Shown: positions 9,799-17,620 of the stretch, one piece after another
Numbering within the stretch: the stretch's first letter is position 1
Layout of the letters: the number at the start of each line of letters is the position of its first letter
Source: Kordiimonadaceae bacterium UBA4441
Lineage (GTDB): Bacteria > Pseudomonadota > Alphaproteobacteria > Sphingomonadales > Emcibacteraceae
Direction: 5' to 3'
NCBI GenBank assembly: GCA_002390425.1
Contig: DGPL01000049.1
Location: 18,179 to 82,178 of the forward strand
DNA: 64,000 nt
The notes under the pieces: generated by a model
Told to the model about the DNA's origin: nothing
Seen by the model: only the letters and a program-made list of their open reading frames with translations
The model's database searches: none
Made by a program: the position numbers and the translations under genes

Positions 9799-10059
9799 TT
9801 ATGAAACTGCTTCAATAGAAGACTGATTATCATTACTATGAGTTTTTACCCAATTATCATTCATTGATTGATAACCTTTGTCACCAAGTAGGTCTATAAA
9901 ATCATAATCTTCTGTACTCTCTTTTACAAAAGTTGAAACCGTATCAATTAATTCATTGATATCTTGTGTGTAAGTTGTTTCAAGAAGATCTGTTTTAGGT
10001 ACATAGTTATATTCCTTCAACAGATCCATGAAACTATACGCTTTGAATATATTTGTCAT
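9799..10059 (-). CDS. Small acidic protein of unknown function
   Basis: 86 aa, strongly acidic, rich in Asp, Glu, Thr and Tyr, with no signal peptide and no membrane segment. An AAGGAT ribosome binding site stands eight bases before the ATG, so translation is likely. The sequence (start MTNIFKAYSFMDLLKEYNY) is predicted mostly helical with two similar blocks containing FMDLL and FIDLL, but I do not recognise a family. It is monocistronic, with about 130 bp upstream and the shared hairpin downstream. It could be a small regulatory or stress protein; nothing in the sequence decides. Confidence 0.6.
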   Translation of the reverse strand: MTNIFKAYSFMDLLKEYNYVPKTDLLETTYTQDINELIDTVSTFVKESTEDYDFIDLLGDKGYQSMNDNWVKTHSNDNQSSIEAVS

Positions 10060-10190
10060 TGATCTATCCTTAAATCTGCTGAATATTAATCCCTTTAGAT
10101 GCTCGTCATATTGTAAGAGACGTTATACCCATTCATATATGTAAGGAGTAGAGGGAAAAATTCACCTACAGCCATGCAATAATTGCATAA

Positions 10191-12278
10191 CTAAATAAGA
10201 GCTAACCATTCTTCTTCGGTCAGCGTTTTAATACCTAATTCGGTAGCTTTCTTAAGTTTTGATCCTGCACCAGGGCCAGCAACCAATATGTCGGTTTTCG
10301 TAGAAACAGAACCGGCCACTTTTGCACCAAGGTTTTCCGCAGACGCTTTTGCCTCTTGTCTGCTCATTTTTTCTAATTTTCCGGTAAATACTATAATTTT
10401 TCCCGCGATCTCTGAATTTCCTGTTTCAGGTGGTGTAAATGCTTCTACGGTTATTTGAGAAAGTAAATCGCGAATAACCACCATATTTTGTTCTTCATCG
10501 AAGAAATCAATGATGGCATCAGCAACTTTCTCTCCGATCCCATCGATGTCCAAAAATGATTGATATTCAGAACTTCCTTTATCTGTTGCTATCTCAATAT
10601 TATTTAAAAAATTTTCAATCGTTAAATAATTGAGGCACATTAAACGCGCATTCTGCTGACCTAAATGTCTAATTCCTAATGAAAATAGAAAGCGGTCCAT
10701 CGATATTACGCGCTTATCATTAATCGCATTCCAAAGATTTTGAACGGATAAATCACCCCAGCCCTCTCTATTCTTTAATGAAGTCAAGGGCGATGCATTA
10801 TCTTTTTCTTCAAGTCGAAAAATATCTGCAGGGCTTTCAATCATACCTTCATTGAAAAAGAACTCAATTTGCTTACTACCTAGTCCATCGATATCAAAAG
10901 CATTCCGTGAAACAAAATGACGTAAACGTTCAACCCGTTGAGCTGGACAGATTAAACCACCTGAACATCGCCAGACAACTTCATCGTCTTCACGAATTAA
11001 ATGACTATTACAGGATGGACACACATCTGGAAATTCAACTGGTGTATTATGCTTTGATGATTTAACCACTGCAACAATCTGTGGAATAACATCACCAGCT
11101 CGCTGCACTAAGACTTCATCACCGATTTTAACGGCTAACCGCTCGATTTCATCAGCGTTATGAAGCGTAGCATTTGATACAACGACCCCACCAACGGTAA
11201 TCGGCTCTAATCTTGCGACGGGTGTAATAGCCCCTGTTCGACCGACTTGATAATCAACTGCATTTAAAGTCGTTAATGCTTTTTCTGCGGGAAATTTATG
11301 TGCAATCGCCCAACGCGGTGCGCGCGCGACCATGGCGAGACGCTCCTGATAATCAAGACGATTAACTTTATAAACGACGCCATCAATATCATAATTCAGT
11401 TTTGATCTTTTCTCAGATATCAGCTCATAATGTGATATAATTTCTTCAACATCAGTATTCACAAAAACCATGTCATTTGTCGTAAAACCCCATTGCTGAA
11501 ACTTTACTATAACATCACTTTGTTTGCTCCCTAATGGATCAGAATGCTCGCCCCAGCTATACGCAAAGAACTTAAGTGATCTAGATTTTGTAATTTTACT
11601 ATCCAATTGACGCAAAGAACCTGCAGCCGCATTGCGGGGATTTGCAAAAGGCTGTTTACCCGCCGCAATTTGCTTTTTATTAAGGGCGTCAAAATCATCC
11701 TTGGCCATATAAACTTCACCGCGTACTTCAAGAACGTCCGGCCAGTCACCGCCAGATAATTTTTCTGGAATTTGATCAATAGTTTTTAAATTATCCGTAA
11801 TGTCTTCACCGGTTTTACCGTCCCCACGGCTTAAACCTTGAACAAAAATACCATTTTCATATCTCAATGAAGCTGATAATCCATCAATTTTCGGCTCAGC
11901 CAATAACTCCACTTTACTATCATCGTTTAAATTCAAGAACCTTTTAACTCGCCCGTGAAAATCATGGACATCAGCAGCATTAAATGCGTTATCCAAAGAT
12001 AACATAGGACGTTTATGATCTACTTTTTTAAAACCGCTATTTGGTAAAGCACCTACTTTTTTGCTTGGGCTATCTGGACGAATAAGCAACGGAAACTTCT
12101 TTTCAATAAGATTATTTCTATTGCGTAATAAATCATATTCTGCGTCTGTGATTTCAGGGTTATCTTTAGCATGATATAGTTTATCATGATGTGATATTTC
12201 TTTTGCAAGCCTAGCGAGCTCTTGCTCTGCTTGTCGACTATCAAGGTCATCAATATCAATTTCACTGAAATCATTCAT
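10191..12278 (-). CDS. ligA: NAD-dependent DNA ligase LigA
   Basis: 695 aa, full length. It seals nicks during replication and repair using NAD. The adenylation lysine is in EPKIDGLSASLRYENG (near residue 125). The N-terminal Ia domain has HDKLYHAKDNPEITDAEYD. An OB fold and a four-Cys zinc finger follow (CPSCNSH, then CSGGLICPAQR), then helix-hairpin-helix repeats including DIDGIGEKVADAI. A C-terminal BRCT domain begins about residue 620 (GKIIVFTGKLEKMSRQEAK). Last gene of the bamD-recN-ligA run, 15 bp after recN, an arrangement common in alphaproteobacteria downstream of the dcw cluster. Confidence 0.97.
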   Translation of the reverse strand: MNDFSEIDIDDLDSRQAEQELARLAKEISHHDKLYHAKDNPEITDAEYDLLRNRNNLIEKKFPLLIRPDSPSKKVGALPNSGFKKVDHKRPMLSLDNAFNAADVHDFHGRVKRFLNLNDDSKVELLAEPKIDGLSASLRYENGIFVQGLSRGDGKTGEDITDNLKTIDQIPEKLSGGDWPDVLEVRGEVYMAKDDFDALNKKQIAAGKQPFANPRNAAAGSLRQLDSKITKSRSLKFFAYSWGEHSDPLGSKQSDVIVKFQQWGFTTNDMVFVNTDVEEIISHYELISEKRSKLNYDIDGVVYKVNRLDYQERLAMVARAPRWAIAHKFPAEKALTTLNAVDYQVGRTGAITPVARLEPITVGGVVVSNATLHNADEIERLAVKIGDEVLVQRAGDVIPQIVAVVKSSKHNTPVEFPDVCPSCNSHLIREDDEVVWRCSGGLICPAQRVERLRHFVSRNAFDIDGLGSKQIEFFFNEGMIESPADIFRLEEKDNASPLTSLKNREGWGDLSVQNLWNAINDKRVISMDRFLFSLGIRHLGQQNARLMCLNYLTIENFLNNIEIATDKGSSEYQSFLDIDGIGEKVADAIIDFFDEEQNMVVIRDLLSQITVEAFTPPETGNSEIAGKIIVFTGKLEKMSRQEAKASAENLGAKVAGSVSTKTDILVAGPGAGSKLKKATELGIKTLTEEEWLALI

Positions 12279-12293
12279 AAAACTATCCGTTCA

Positions 12294-13967
12294 TCAGGAG
12301 CAATTTAAAAGATTATCTGCGGCGGCTCTCGCCTCTTCAGTCACTTCTGCACCTGCAAGCATTCTTGCAATTTCTTCTCTTCGTTTATCTTTACTTAATG
12401 ATGTTACACCTGTTACAACACTACCGTCAGCATCTGAAGTCATTTTATTTATATACCAATGACTGTTTCCGCGTGCCGCCACTTGTGGGGAATGAGTGAT
12501 AACCATGATCTGGGCATTTTTCGCAAGCTCTGATAACCGACCACCAACTGCATTGGCAACCGCACCACCTACCCCTTGGTCAATTTCATCAAATATTAAA
12601 GTAGCAACACTGGTTTTTCTCGCAAGAACAACTTTTAATGCTAAAATAAATCTTGATAGTTCTCCACCTGAAGCAATTTTAATAAGACCACCAAAGGGGG
12701 CACCAGGATTAGTAGATACCCTGAAATCTATTCTTTCACCACCATTAGCATTCCAGTTTTCTTTTTCTAGTGGTTCGATAAAAGTTTTAAAACGCGCCTT
12801 ATCCATTTTTAACGAAGGCAATTCAAGATTAACATTTTTATCAAGTAAGTCAGCCGCTTTTTTTCTTTCCTTCGTTAATAAGACGACATTTTTCTCAAAC
12901 TTTTCTTCTGCGATTTTAACTTCACTTTTAAGGCGACTTACTTCTTCATCGCCATATTCAATAGTACTTAACTTTTGCTCAAATTCACTTTTTAAGTCAA
13001 CGAGGTTATCAACTTGGCAATTATGTTTTCTGGAGGCCGCTCTTAATGAAAAAAGCCTCTCTTCTGTATTCTCCAAATCATAAGGATTAAATTCGAGATT
13101 TCTTATAGTGTCTTCCAGTTCTGCAATTGCATCAGTCGTCTCATTGGCTGCCCGCTCAAGACTTTCCGAAACCTTTTCTAATAATCCCGGTGCTTGTGCG
13201 CCCATTCTTTCCATTTTTCGAATTGTTGCTCTAAGTACTGTATCCACGCCTTTATCACTGAGAAGTTTATCCAATAAATCACCTAAACCTTCAGAAAGAG
13301 TTTCTCCTTGCATCATTCGGCTGCGCTCTTTCGCCAACTCTTCTTCTTCGCCTAAACTTGGATTTAAAGCATTCAATTCATCAAGGTTATGGCGAATATA
13401 TTCTTCGTCTTGTTTCGCGCGATCTAATTTATCTTGTTCATTAATCAGTAATTCTTTTAATTGAATTAAAGTTTCATAGCTCTTTGAAACCTTTTTTTTA
13501 ATTCCACTATAATCACCAAAATCATCCAATAAATCTCTATGACCAGTAGGATTAAGAAGTCCCCTTTCATCATGTTGACCATGGATCTCAACTAACGCCT
13601 CTCCAATTAACCTGAGCAAGGTAAGGCTAACAGATTGATCATTTATAAATGCTCTACTGCGCCCATCTTTTAAAACTATTCTTCTTAAAATGACTTGGCC
13701 ATTCTCAAAATCTATTGCTTGTTCACTAAGTAAAGCCCAAACCTTATGTTTATCAGATAATGAAAATTCTGCGGTTACTGACCCTTGGTCTTTACCATGG
13801 CGAATTAATTCTTTACCACCCCGAAACCCTATTGCCAGTCCAATACTGGATAATAAAATTGATTTCCCTGCCCCAGTTTCACCACTTAAAACACTAAGAC
13901 CGTCTTCAAATTCCATTCGAAGGCGGTCTATAAGTACGATATCTTTAATCGCAAGTGAAACGAGCAT
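12294..13967 (-). CDS. recN: DNA repair protein RecN (SMC-like ATPase)
   Basis: 557 aa. RecN is a cytoplasmic SMC-like ATPase that acts at double-strand breaks. Walker A SGETGAGKS occurs near residues 28-36. A long central coiled coil (about 150-370) is rich in Glu and Lys. The signature SGGELSRFILALK comes next, then Walker B TLIFDEIDQGVGG and the H-loop THSPQVAA. Starts at ATG 13967, 15 bp after bamD, and is 15 bp ahead of ligA, so the three are very likely one operon. No LexA box was recognised upstream because the gene sits inside the operon. Confidence 0.97.
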   Translation of the reverse strand: MLVSLAIKDIVLIDRLRMEFEDGLSVLSGETGAGKSILLSSIGLAIGFRGGKELIRHGKDQGSVTAEFSLSDKHKVWALLSEQAIDFENGQVILRRIVLKDGRSRAFINDQSVSLTLLRLIGEALVEIHGQHDERGLLNPTGHRDLLDDFGDYSGIKKKVSKSYETLIQLKELLINEQDKLDRAKQDEEYIRHNLDELNALNPSLGEEEELAKERSRMMQGETLSEGLGDLLDKLLSDKGVDTVLRATIRKMERMGAQAPGLLEKVSESLERAANETTDAIAELEDTIRNLEFNPYDLENTEERLFSLRAASRKHNCQVDNLVDLKSEFEQKLSTIEYGDEEVSRLKSEVKIAEEKFEKNVVLLTKERKKAADLLDKNVNLELPSLKMDKARFKTFIEPLEKENWNANGGERIDFRVSTNPGAPFGGLIKIASGGELSRFILALKVVLARKTSVATLIFDEIDQGVGGAVANAVGGRLSELAKNAQIMVITHSPQVAARGNSHWYINKMTSDADGSVVTGVTSLSKDKRREEIARMLAGAEVTEEARAAADNLLNCS

Positions 13968-13982
13968 AAATAAATATACCTC

Positions 13983-14753
13983 TTAGTTAGCCTGCCGTTG
14001 GATTAAATCAGTAGCAAACTCATTCCATTCACTCTCAGGAAAATTCAAAGCAAGAACCTCAGCTGATTTCTTTGCTTCTGTAGATATTCCGAGAGCTAAA
14101 TAGGCTTCGGTAATTCTTAAAAGAGCTTCTGGCGTATGACTTGTCGTTTGATACTCTTTTATAACATTATTAAATCTACCAATAGCAGAAAAAAACTCGC
14201 CATTTTGTTGATAATAACGTCCGATCTCCATTTCTTTACCAGCAAGATGGTCGCGAGCTAGTTCGATTTTTACTCGTGCGTCTTTGGCATAATCTGATTC
14301 TGGAGAAAGTCTAATCACATCATTAAAAGCGTTTAATGCTTGTTCAGTATTATTTTGATCGCGTCGTACATCTGCAATTTGCTCATACAAGCTCAAACCT
14401 ATCATATAACGCGCGTAAACTGCGTTTTTATTGCCCGGATGTAATGCAAGATATCTCTGAGCCGCTAAAATAGCATCTTCGTAACTATTGGCCATATAAT
14501 ATGAGTAAGTAGACATAAGTTGCGCTCGTCTCGCCCAGATAGAATAAGGGTGTTGTCGCTCTACTTCATCATAAGCGATTGCTGCAAAAAACCATTGCCC
14601 ACGATCACTATATTTTTGTGCTTCAATATAAAGCTGCTCTACTGGCAAATCTCTATAAGCGAGCTTTTCTCCACCACATCCACTTAAGGAGACAAATAAG
14701 AGTAATGTAAAAATTACTTTTTGTACCGGTGTTATCAAAGACATAATTTTCAT
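13983..14753 (-). CDS. bamD: Outer membrane assembly lipoprotein BamD
   Basis: 256 aa. BamD is an essential lipoprotein of the BAM complex that inserts beta-barrel proteins into the outer membrane. A hydrophobic signal ends in the lipobox LSGC (Cys near residue 27). The mature part is helical with TPR-like repeats: the characteristic LYIEAQKYSDRGQWFFAAIAYDEV block is the first, and ARYMIGLSLYEQIADVRRDQ is a family-conserved stretch. First gene of the operon with recN and ligA. In many alphaproteobacteria it follows ftsZ and lpxC; here hppD, lrp and znuA lie between and lpxC is absent. Confidence 0.95.
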   Translation of the reverse strand: MKIMSLITPVQKVIFTLLLFVSLSGCGGEKLAYRDLPVEQLYIEAQKYSDRGQWFFAAIAYDEVERQHPYSIWARRAQLMSTYSYYMANSYEDAILAAQRYLALHPGNKNAVYARYMIGLSLYEQIADVRRDQNNTEQALNAFNDVIRLSPESDYAKDARVKIELARDHLAGKEMEIGRYYQQNGEFFSAIGRFNNVIKEYQTTSHTPEALLRITEAYLALGISTEAKKSAEVLALNFPESEWNEFATDLIQRQAN

Positions 14754-14902
14754 AGTTAGTCCATTTTCAGATTCAAGAATAGATTAATACCGCACATATA
14801 TAACATGCATCAAGATAAAACCACCACTGCTATTATTAAAAAATTATGCTATTTACTCAGAAAAATATCACTAGACTTGATTATTTGCATAAAATATACA
14901 TG

Positions 14903-14917
14903 TGTTATATAGTAACA
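14903..14917. promoter_or_regulatory. Zur-like operator upstream of znuA
   Basis: TGTTATATAGTAACA is a dyad (TGTTA-N5-TAACA) with an AT centre, 27 bp before the znuA start. It resembles the Zur boxes of alphaproteobacteria (TGTTAT...ATAACA). Zinc-dependent repression of znuA is the expected outcome. Assignment rests on motif likeness and the identity of the downstream gene. Confidence 0.7.
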
Positions 14918-14944
14918 AATTCGAATCTAATATAGTAGGATCAA

Positions 14945-15901
14945 ATGAAAGTTTTAAATAAAACAATAGTAACAATCACCTTCTTGATGACTTTGCTATT
15001 CGGAAATTCCATATATGCTAAAGACTTAAAGGTGGTCACAAGTATTAAGCCATTACATTCATTGGCCGCTCGTGTCATGGGTGAACATGGTGAACTAGAG
15101 CTACTCGTTAACGGCGGTGTGACCCCGCATATATTTCGAATGAAACCCTCTGATTTTAAAAAAGTTGTAAATGCGGATGTACTTTTTTATATTTCACCAA
15201 GGTTTGAAACTTTCTTAAAAACTACGTCTCTCGTGGATAGACCATCTTTAAATACAATAGCTTTTGCAGATCAAGAAGGAATAAAATTATATCCTTACCG
15301 TGATAGTAAAGTCTGGTTTGCTGAAGAAGGTGAAGATCATCATGGACATGATCACAGCGCAATGGACCTTCATATATGGCTAGACCCAAGCAATACAAGA
15401 CGCATAGTGACCATAATTGAAGAAACATTGTCCGAATTAGATCCAATGAATAGCAATAGCTATGGACGCAATGCTAAGCTACTTATTAAAGAATTATATG
15501 AACAAGAAGAGTTAATCCGTGAGTTATTAAGACCTCTTCGTGACAGTGCGATGATCGTTTATCATGATGCCTTTCAATATTACGAAAGGGCCTATTCCTT
15601 AAGAAGTATGGGAGCCATTGAGCTTAGTCCTGATAAACCGCCTAGTGTGAAACATATTTCTGCATTAAAGAAAATTGCTGAAGAGCGCAATGTGACTTGC
15701 GTATTAGCGATCCCCGGCACTCATCCAAAAATTGCAATGACCGTAATGGGGGATACAAAAGCAGGGTACGGCGTTGTTGATCATCTAGGACAATATTTAG
15801 AGGCCGGCCCACAAAGTTATATGCAGCTTATGTTTGAAATCACGCAAAGAATTGTAGATTGTCAGGAAAAAGAAGAAGCCCTTATGTTTGGTGCAAATTA
15901 A
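14945..15901 (+). CDS. znuA: Zinc ABC transporter substrate-binding protein ZnuA
   Basis: 318 aa. It has an N-terminal signal peptide (cut near YAKDLK) and the cluster A-I binding-protein fold with likely zinc ligands His in GVTPHIF, His in DLHIWLDPSN and His in VYHDAF. A short His/Asp-rich loop (EDHHGHDHS) is typical of zinc rather than manganese binders. AGGA sits six bases before the ATG. The ATPase and permease genes (znuC, znuB) are not adjacent, so the rest of the transporter must be encoded elsewhere. Its 3' end overlaps the convergent lrp gene by 20 bp. Likely controlled by the Zur-like box upstream. Confidence 0.92.
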   Translation: MKVLNKTIVTITFLMTLLFGNSIYAKDLKVVTSIKPLHSLAARVMGEHGELELLVNGGVTPHIFRMKPSDFKKVVNADVLFYISPRFETFLKTTSLVDRPSLNTIAFADQEGIKLYPYRDSKVWFAEEGEDHHGHDHSAMDLHIWLDPSNTRRIVTIIEETLSELDPMNSNSYGRNAKLLIKELYEQEELIRELLRPLRDSAMIVYHDAFQYYERAYSLRSMGAIELSPDKPPSVKHISALKKIAEERNVTCVLAIPGTHPKIAMTVMGDTKAGYGVVDHLGQYLEAGPQSYMQLMFEITQRIVDCQEKEEALMFGAN

Positions 15902-16361
15902 GCGGCAGAGCTGTTGTATATTTAACCTGTCTTAAAGTGAAAAATGACGTTGATTCCGATATCAATGGATGATTAAGCAGATGCCCTGCTAAAAACTTTT
16001 CGAAAACTTCAACATTTGGCACAACAACAGTTAATGCATAATCATGTTGTCCCAATATAGCGTAACATTCTGTTACTTCTGGACGTTGTTCTATAAAATT
16101 TTCAAACTCTGTTCTAGTATCTTCTCCATGACGGCTGAGACGAACATGAATAATCGCAGATACATTAAGGTTGCTTTTCTTTTGATCAAGCAAAGCTACT
16201 GTCCCTTTGATGACCCCAACATCTTCTAAATTTTTTATACGCCGCCAAACCGATGTGGCAGAAACGCCCGTAATTTCAGCAATATCCTGATTTGTCAGCG
16301 TGGCATCCTTTTGAATGAGGTTAAGTATTTTTATATCCGCCTCATCAAGTGAAATTTCCAT
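15882..16361 (-). CDS. Lrp/AsnC family transcriptional regulator (divergent from hppD)
   Basis: 159 aa: an N-terminal helix-turn-helix (DIAEITGVSATSVWRRIKNL, about 25-44) and a C-terminal ligand-binding RAM domain (HVRLSRHG onward, with CYAILGQHDYAL). Lrp/AsnC regulators respond to amino acids and commonly control a divergent target. Here the divergent gene is hppD, so tyrosine or phenylalanine catabolism is the expected target; this is inferred from position only. The 131 bp gap between them holds several ATGAA/TTCAT half-dyads. The C-terminus overlaps znuA tail to tail. Confidence 0.9.
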   Translation of the reverse strand: MEISLDEADIKILNLIQKDATLTNQDIAEITGVSATSVWRRIKNLEDVGVIKGTVALLDQKKSNLNVSAIIHVRLSRHGEDTRTEFENFIEQRPEVTECYAILGQHDYALTVVVPNVEVFEKFLAGHLLNHPLISESTSFFTLRQVKYTTALPLNLHQT

Positions 16362-16492
16362 TTTGTATTTATCCTTTATATGAAATATTAATTCATTTTT
16401 TGCTAAAAAAACTATAAATTAAAAACAAAATTTCATCAATAATGGTTTATATTTTCTTTAAATGAATATTTTTAATAGTAAAGGAAAATGAA

Positions 16493-17545
16493 TTGGCCGA
16501 CTTATTTGAAAACCCAATGGGTGTTGATGGATTTGAATTTGTTGAATATGCCTCACCTGAGCCAGAGAAGCTACGTGAGCTATTTAAACAACTTGGCTTT
16601 AGAACGATTGCCAAGCATCGTTCTAAAAATGTAACACTTCATAAAGCAGGTGGCGTCAACTTTTTGATCAATGCTGAACCAAATAGCTTTGCTCAGCGTT
16701 ACGCTTTTGCACATGGCCCAAGTATTTGCGCAATGGCTTTCCGCGTTAGAAATTCTAAAGAAGCATATGATCATGCCATTGCTCAGGGCGCAAACCCTGT
16801 TGCACAAGAAGTCGCGCCAATGGAACTATATATTCCAGCTATTGAAGGTATCGGTGGTAGTCGTCTTTACCTTGTAGACAGATACGGTGAAAATTCAATT
16901 TACGACGTAGACTTTATCCCTTGTAAAGAAGACAACGTTGAAGAAATCGCCGACACAGGGTTTGAATTTATCGACCATTTAACGCATAATGTATATACGG
17001 GACGCATGAGTTACTGGGCAGATTTTTATGAAAGAATTTTCAATTTTAAGGAGTTGAAATTTTTTGATATTGATGGTCAAAAAACAGGCCTTACTAGTAA
17101 AGCAATGACGAGCCCGTGTGGCAAAATTCATATTCCATTAAACGAGTCTAAAGATAACTCTTCACAAATCGTTGAATATTTGAACGAATATCGCGGTGAA
17201 GGTATTCAGCATATCGCACTATACACAAATAATATTTATGATACTGTCGATATCTTAAAGGCGCGCCAAGTGCCCCTTCAAGATACAATTGAAACATATT
17301 ATGACCTTATTAATGATCGTATTGATGAACATGCAGAAGATGTTGAAGAATTAAAAAAACGCCGCATCCTTATTGACGGCGGAAAAGAAGATGGCGTGTT
17401 GCTTCAAATCTTCACAGATACAGTAATTGGTCCTATATTCTTCGAAATCATCCAACGCAAAGGAAATAATGGTTTTGGTGAAGGAAACTTTAAAGCATTA
17501 TTTGAATCGATTGAACTCGATCAAATGAGACGTGGTGTTATTTAA
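16493..17545 (+). CDS. hppD: 4-hydroxyphenylpyruvate dioxygenase
   Basis: 350 aa from a TTG start preceded by AAGGAAAA. The only nearby ATG (16488) is out of frame, and TTG gives the family N-terminus MADLFENPMG. The enzyme converts 4-hydroxyphenylpyruvate to homogentisate using Fe(II) and O2. The expected facial triad is present: His162 (DHLTHN), His240 (IQHIAL) and Glu318 (FFEIIQRKG). C-terminal residues GNGFGEGNF-like (NNGFGEGNFKALFESIE) are strongly conserved. No homogentisate dioxygenase gene is adjacent. Divergent from an Lrp-family gene and closed by a strong terminator. Confidence 0.95.
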   Translation: MADLFENPMGVDGFEFVEYASPEPEKLRELFKQLGFRTIAKHRSKNVTLHKAGGVNFLINAEPNSFAQRYAFAHGPSICAMAFRVRNSKEAYDHAIAQGANPVAQEVAPMELYIPAIEGIGGSRLYLVDRYGENSIYDVDFIPCKEDNVEEIADTGFEFIDHLTHNVYTGRMSYWADFYERIFNFKELKFFDIDGQKTGLTSKAMTSPCGKIHIPLNESKDNSSQIVEYLNEYRGEGIQHIALYTNNIYDTVDILKARQVPLQDTIETYYDLINDRIDEHAEDVEELKKRRILIDGGKEDGVLLQIFTDTVIGPIFFEIIQRKGNNGFGEGNFKALFESIELDQMRRGVI

Positions 17546-17566
17546 ACCGCTTCTAAAATTTCCATT

Positions 17567-17600
17567 AAAAAAGGCGGCTTATATAAGCCGCCTTTTTATT
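17567..17600. terminator. Bidirectional rho-independent terminator between hppD and ftsZ
   Basis: Perfect dyad AAGGCGGCTTAT/ATAAGCCGCCTT with an A run before and a T run after, so it can end transcription in both directions. It lies between the converging ends of hppD and the dcw cluster. Confidence 0.92.
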
Positions 17601-17620
17601 TTAGACATAATTATCCTACT

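Noticed and set aside
10174..10188. Perfect palindrome ATGCAAT-A-ATTGCAT after ligA
   Set aside because: No T run and weak stem; too AT-rich to call a terminator or operator.
12496..13083. 195-residue open frame opposite recN
   Set aside because: Shadow frame with low-complexity Ser/Leu composition; recN on the other strand is full-length with all motifs.
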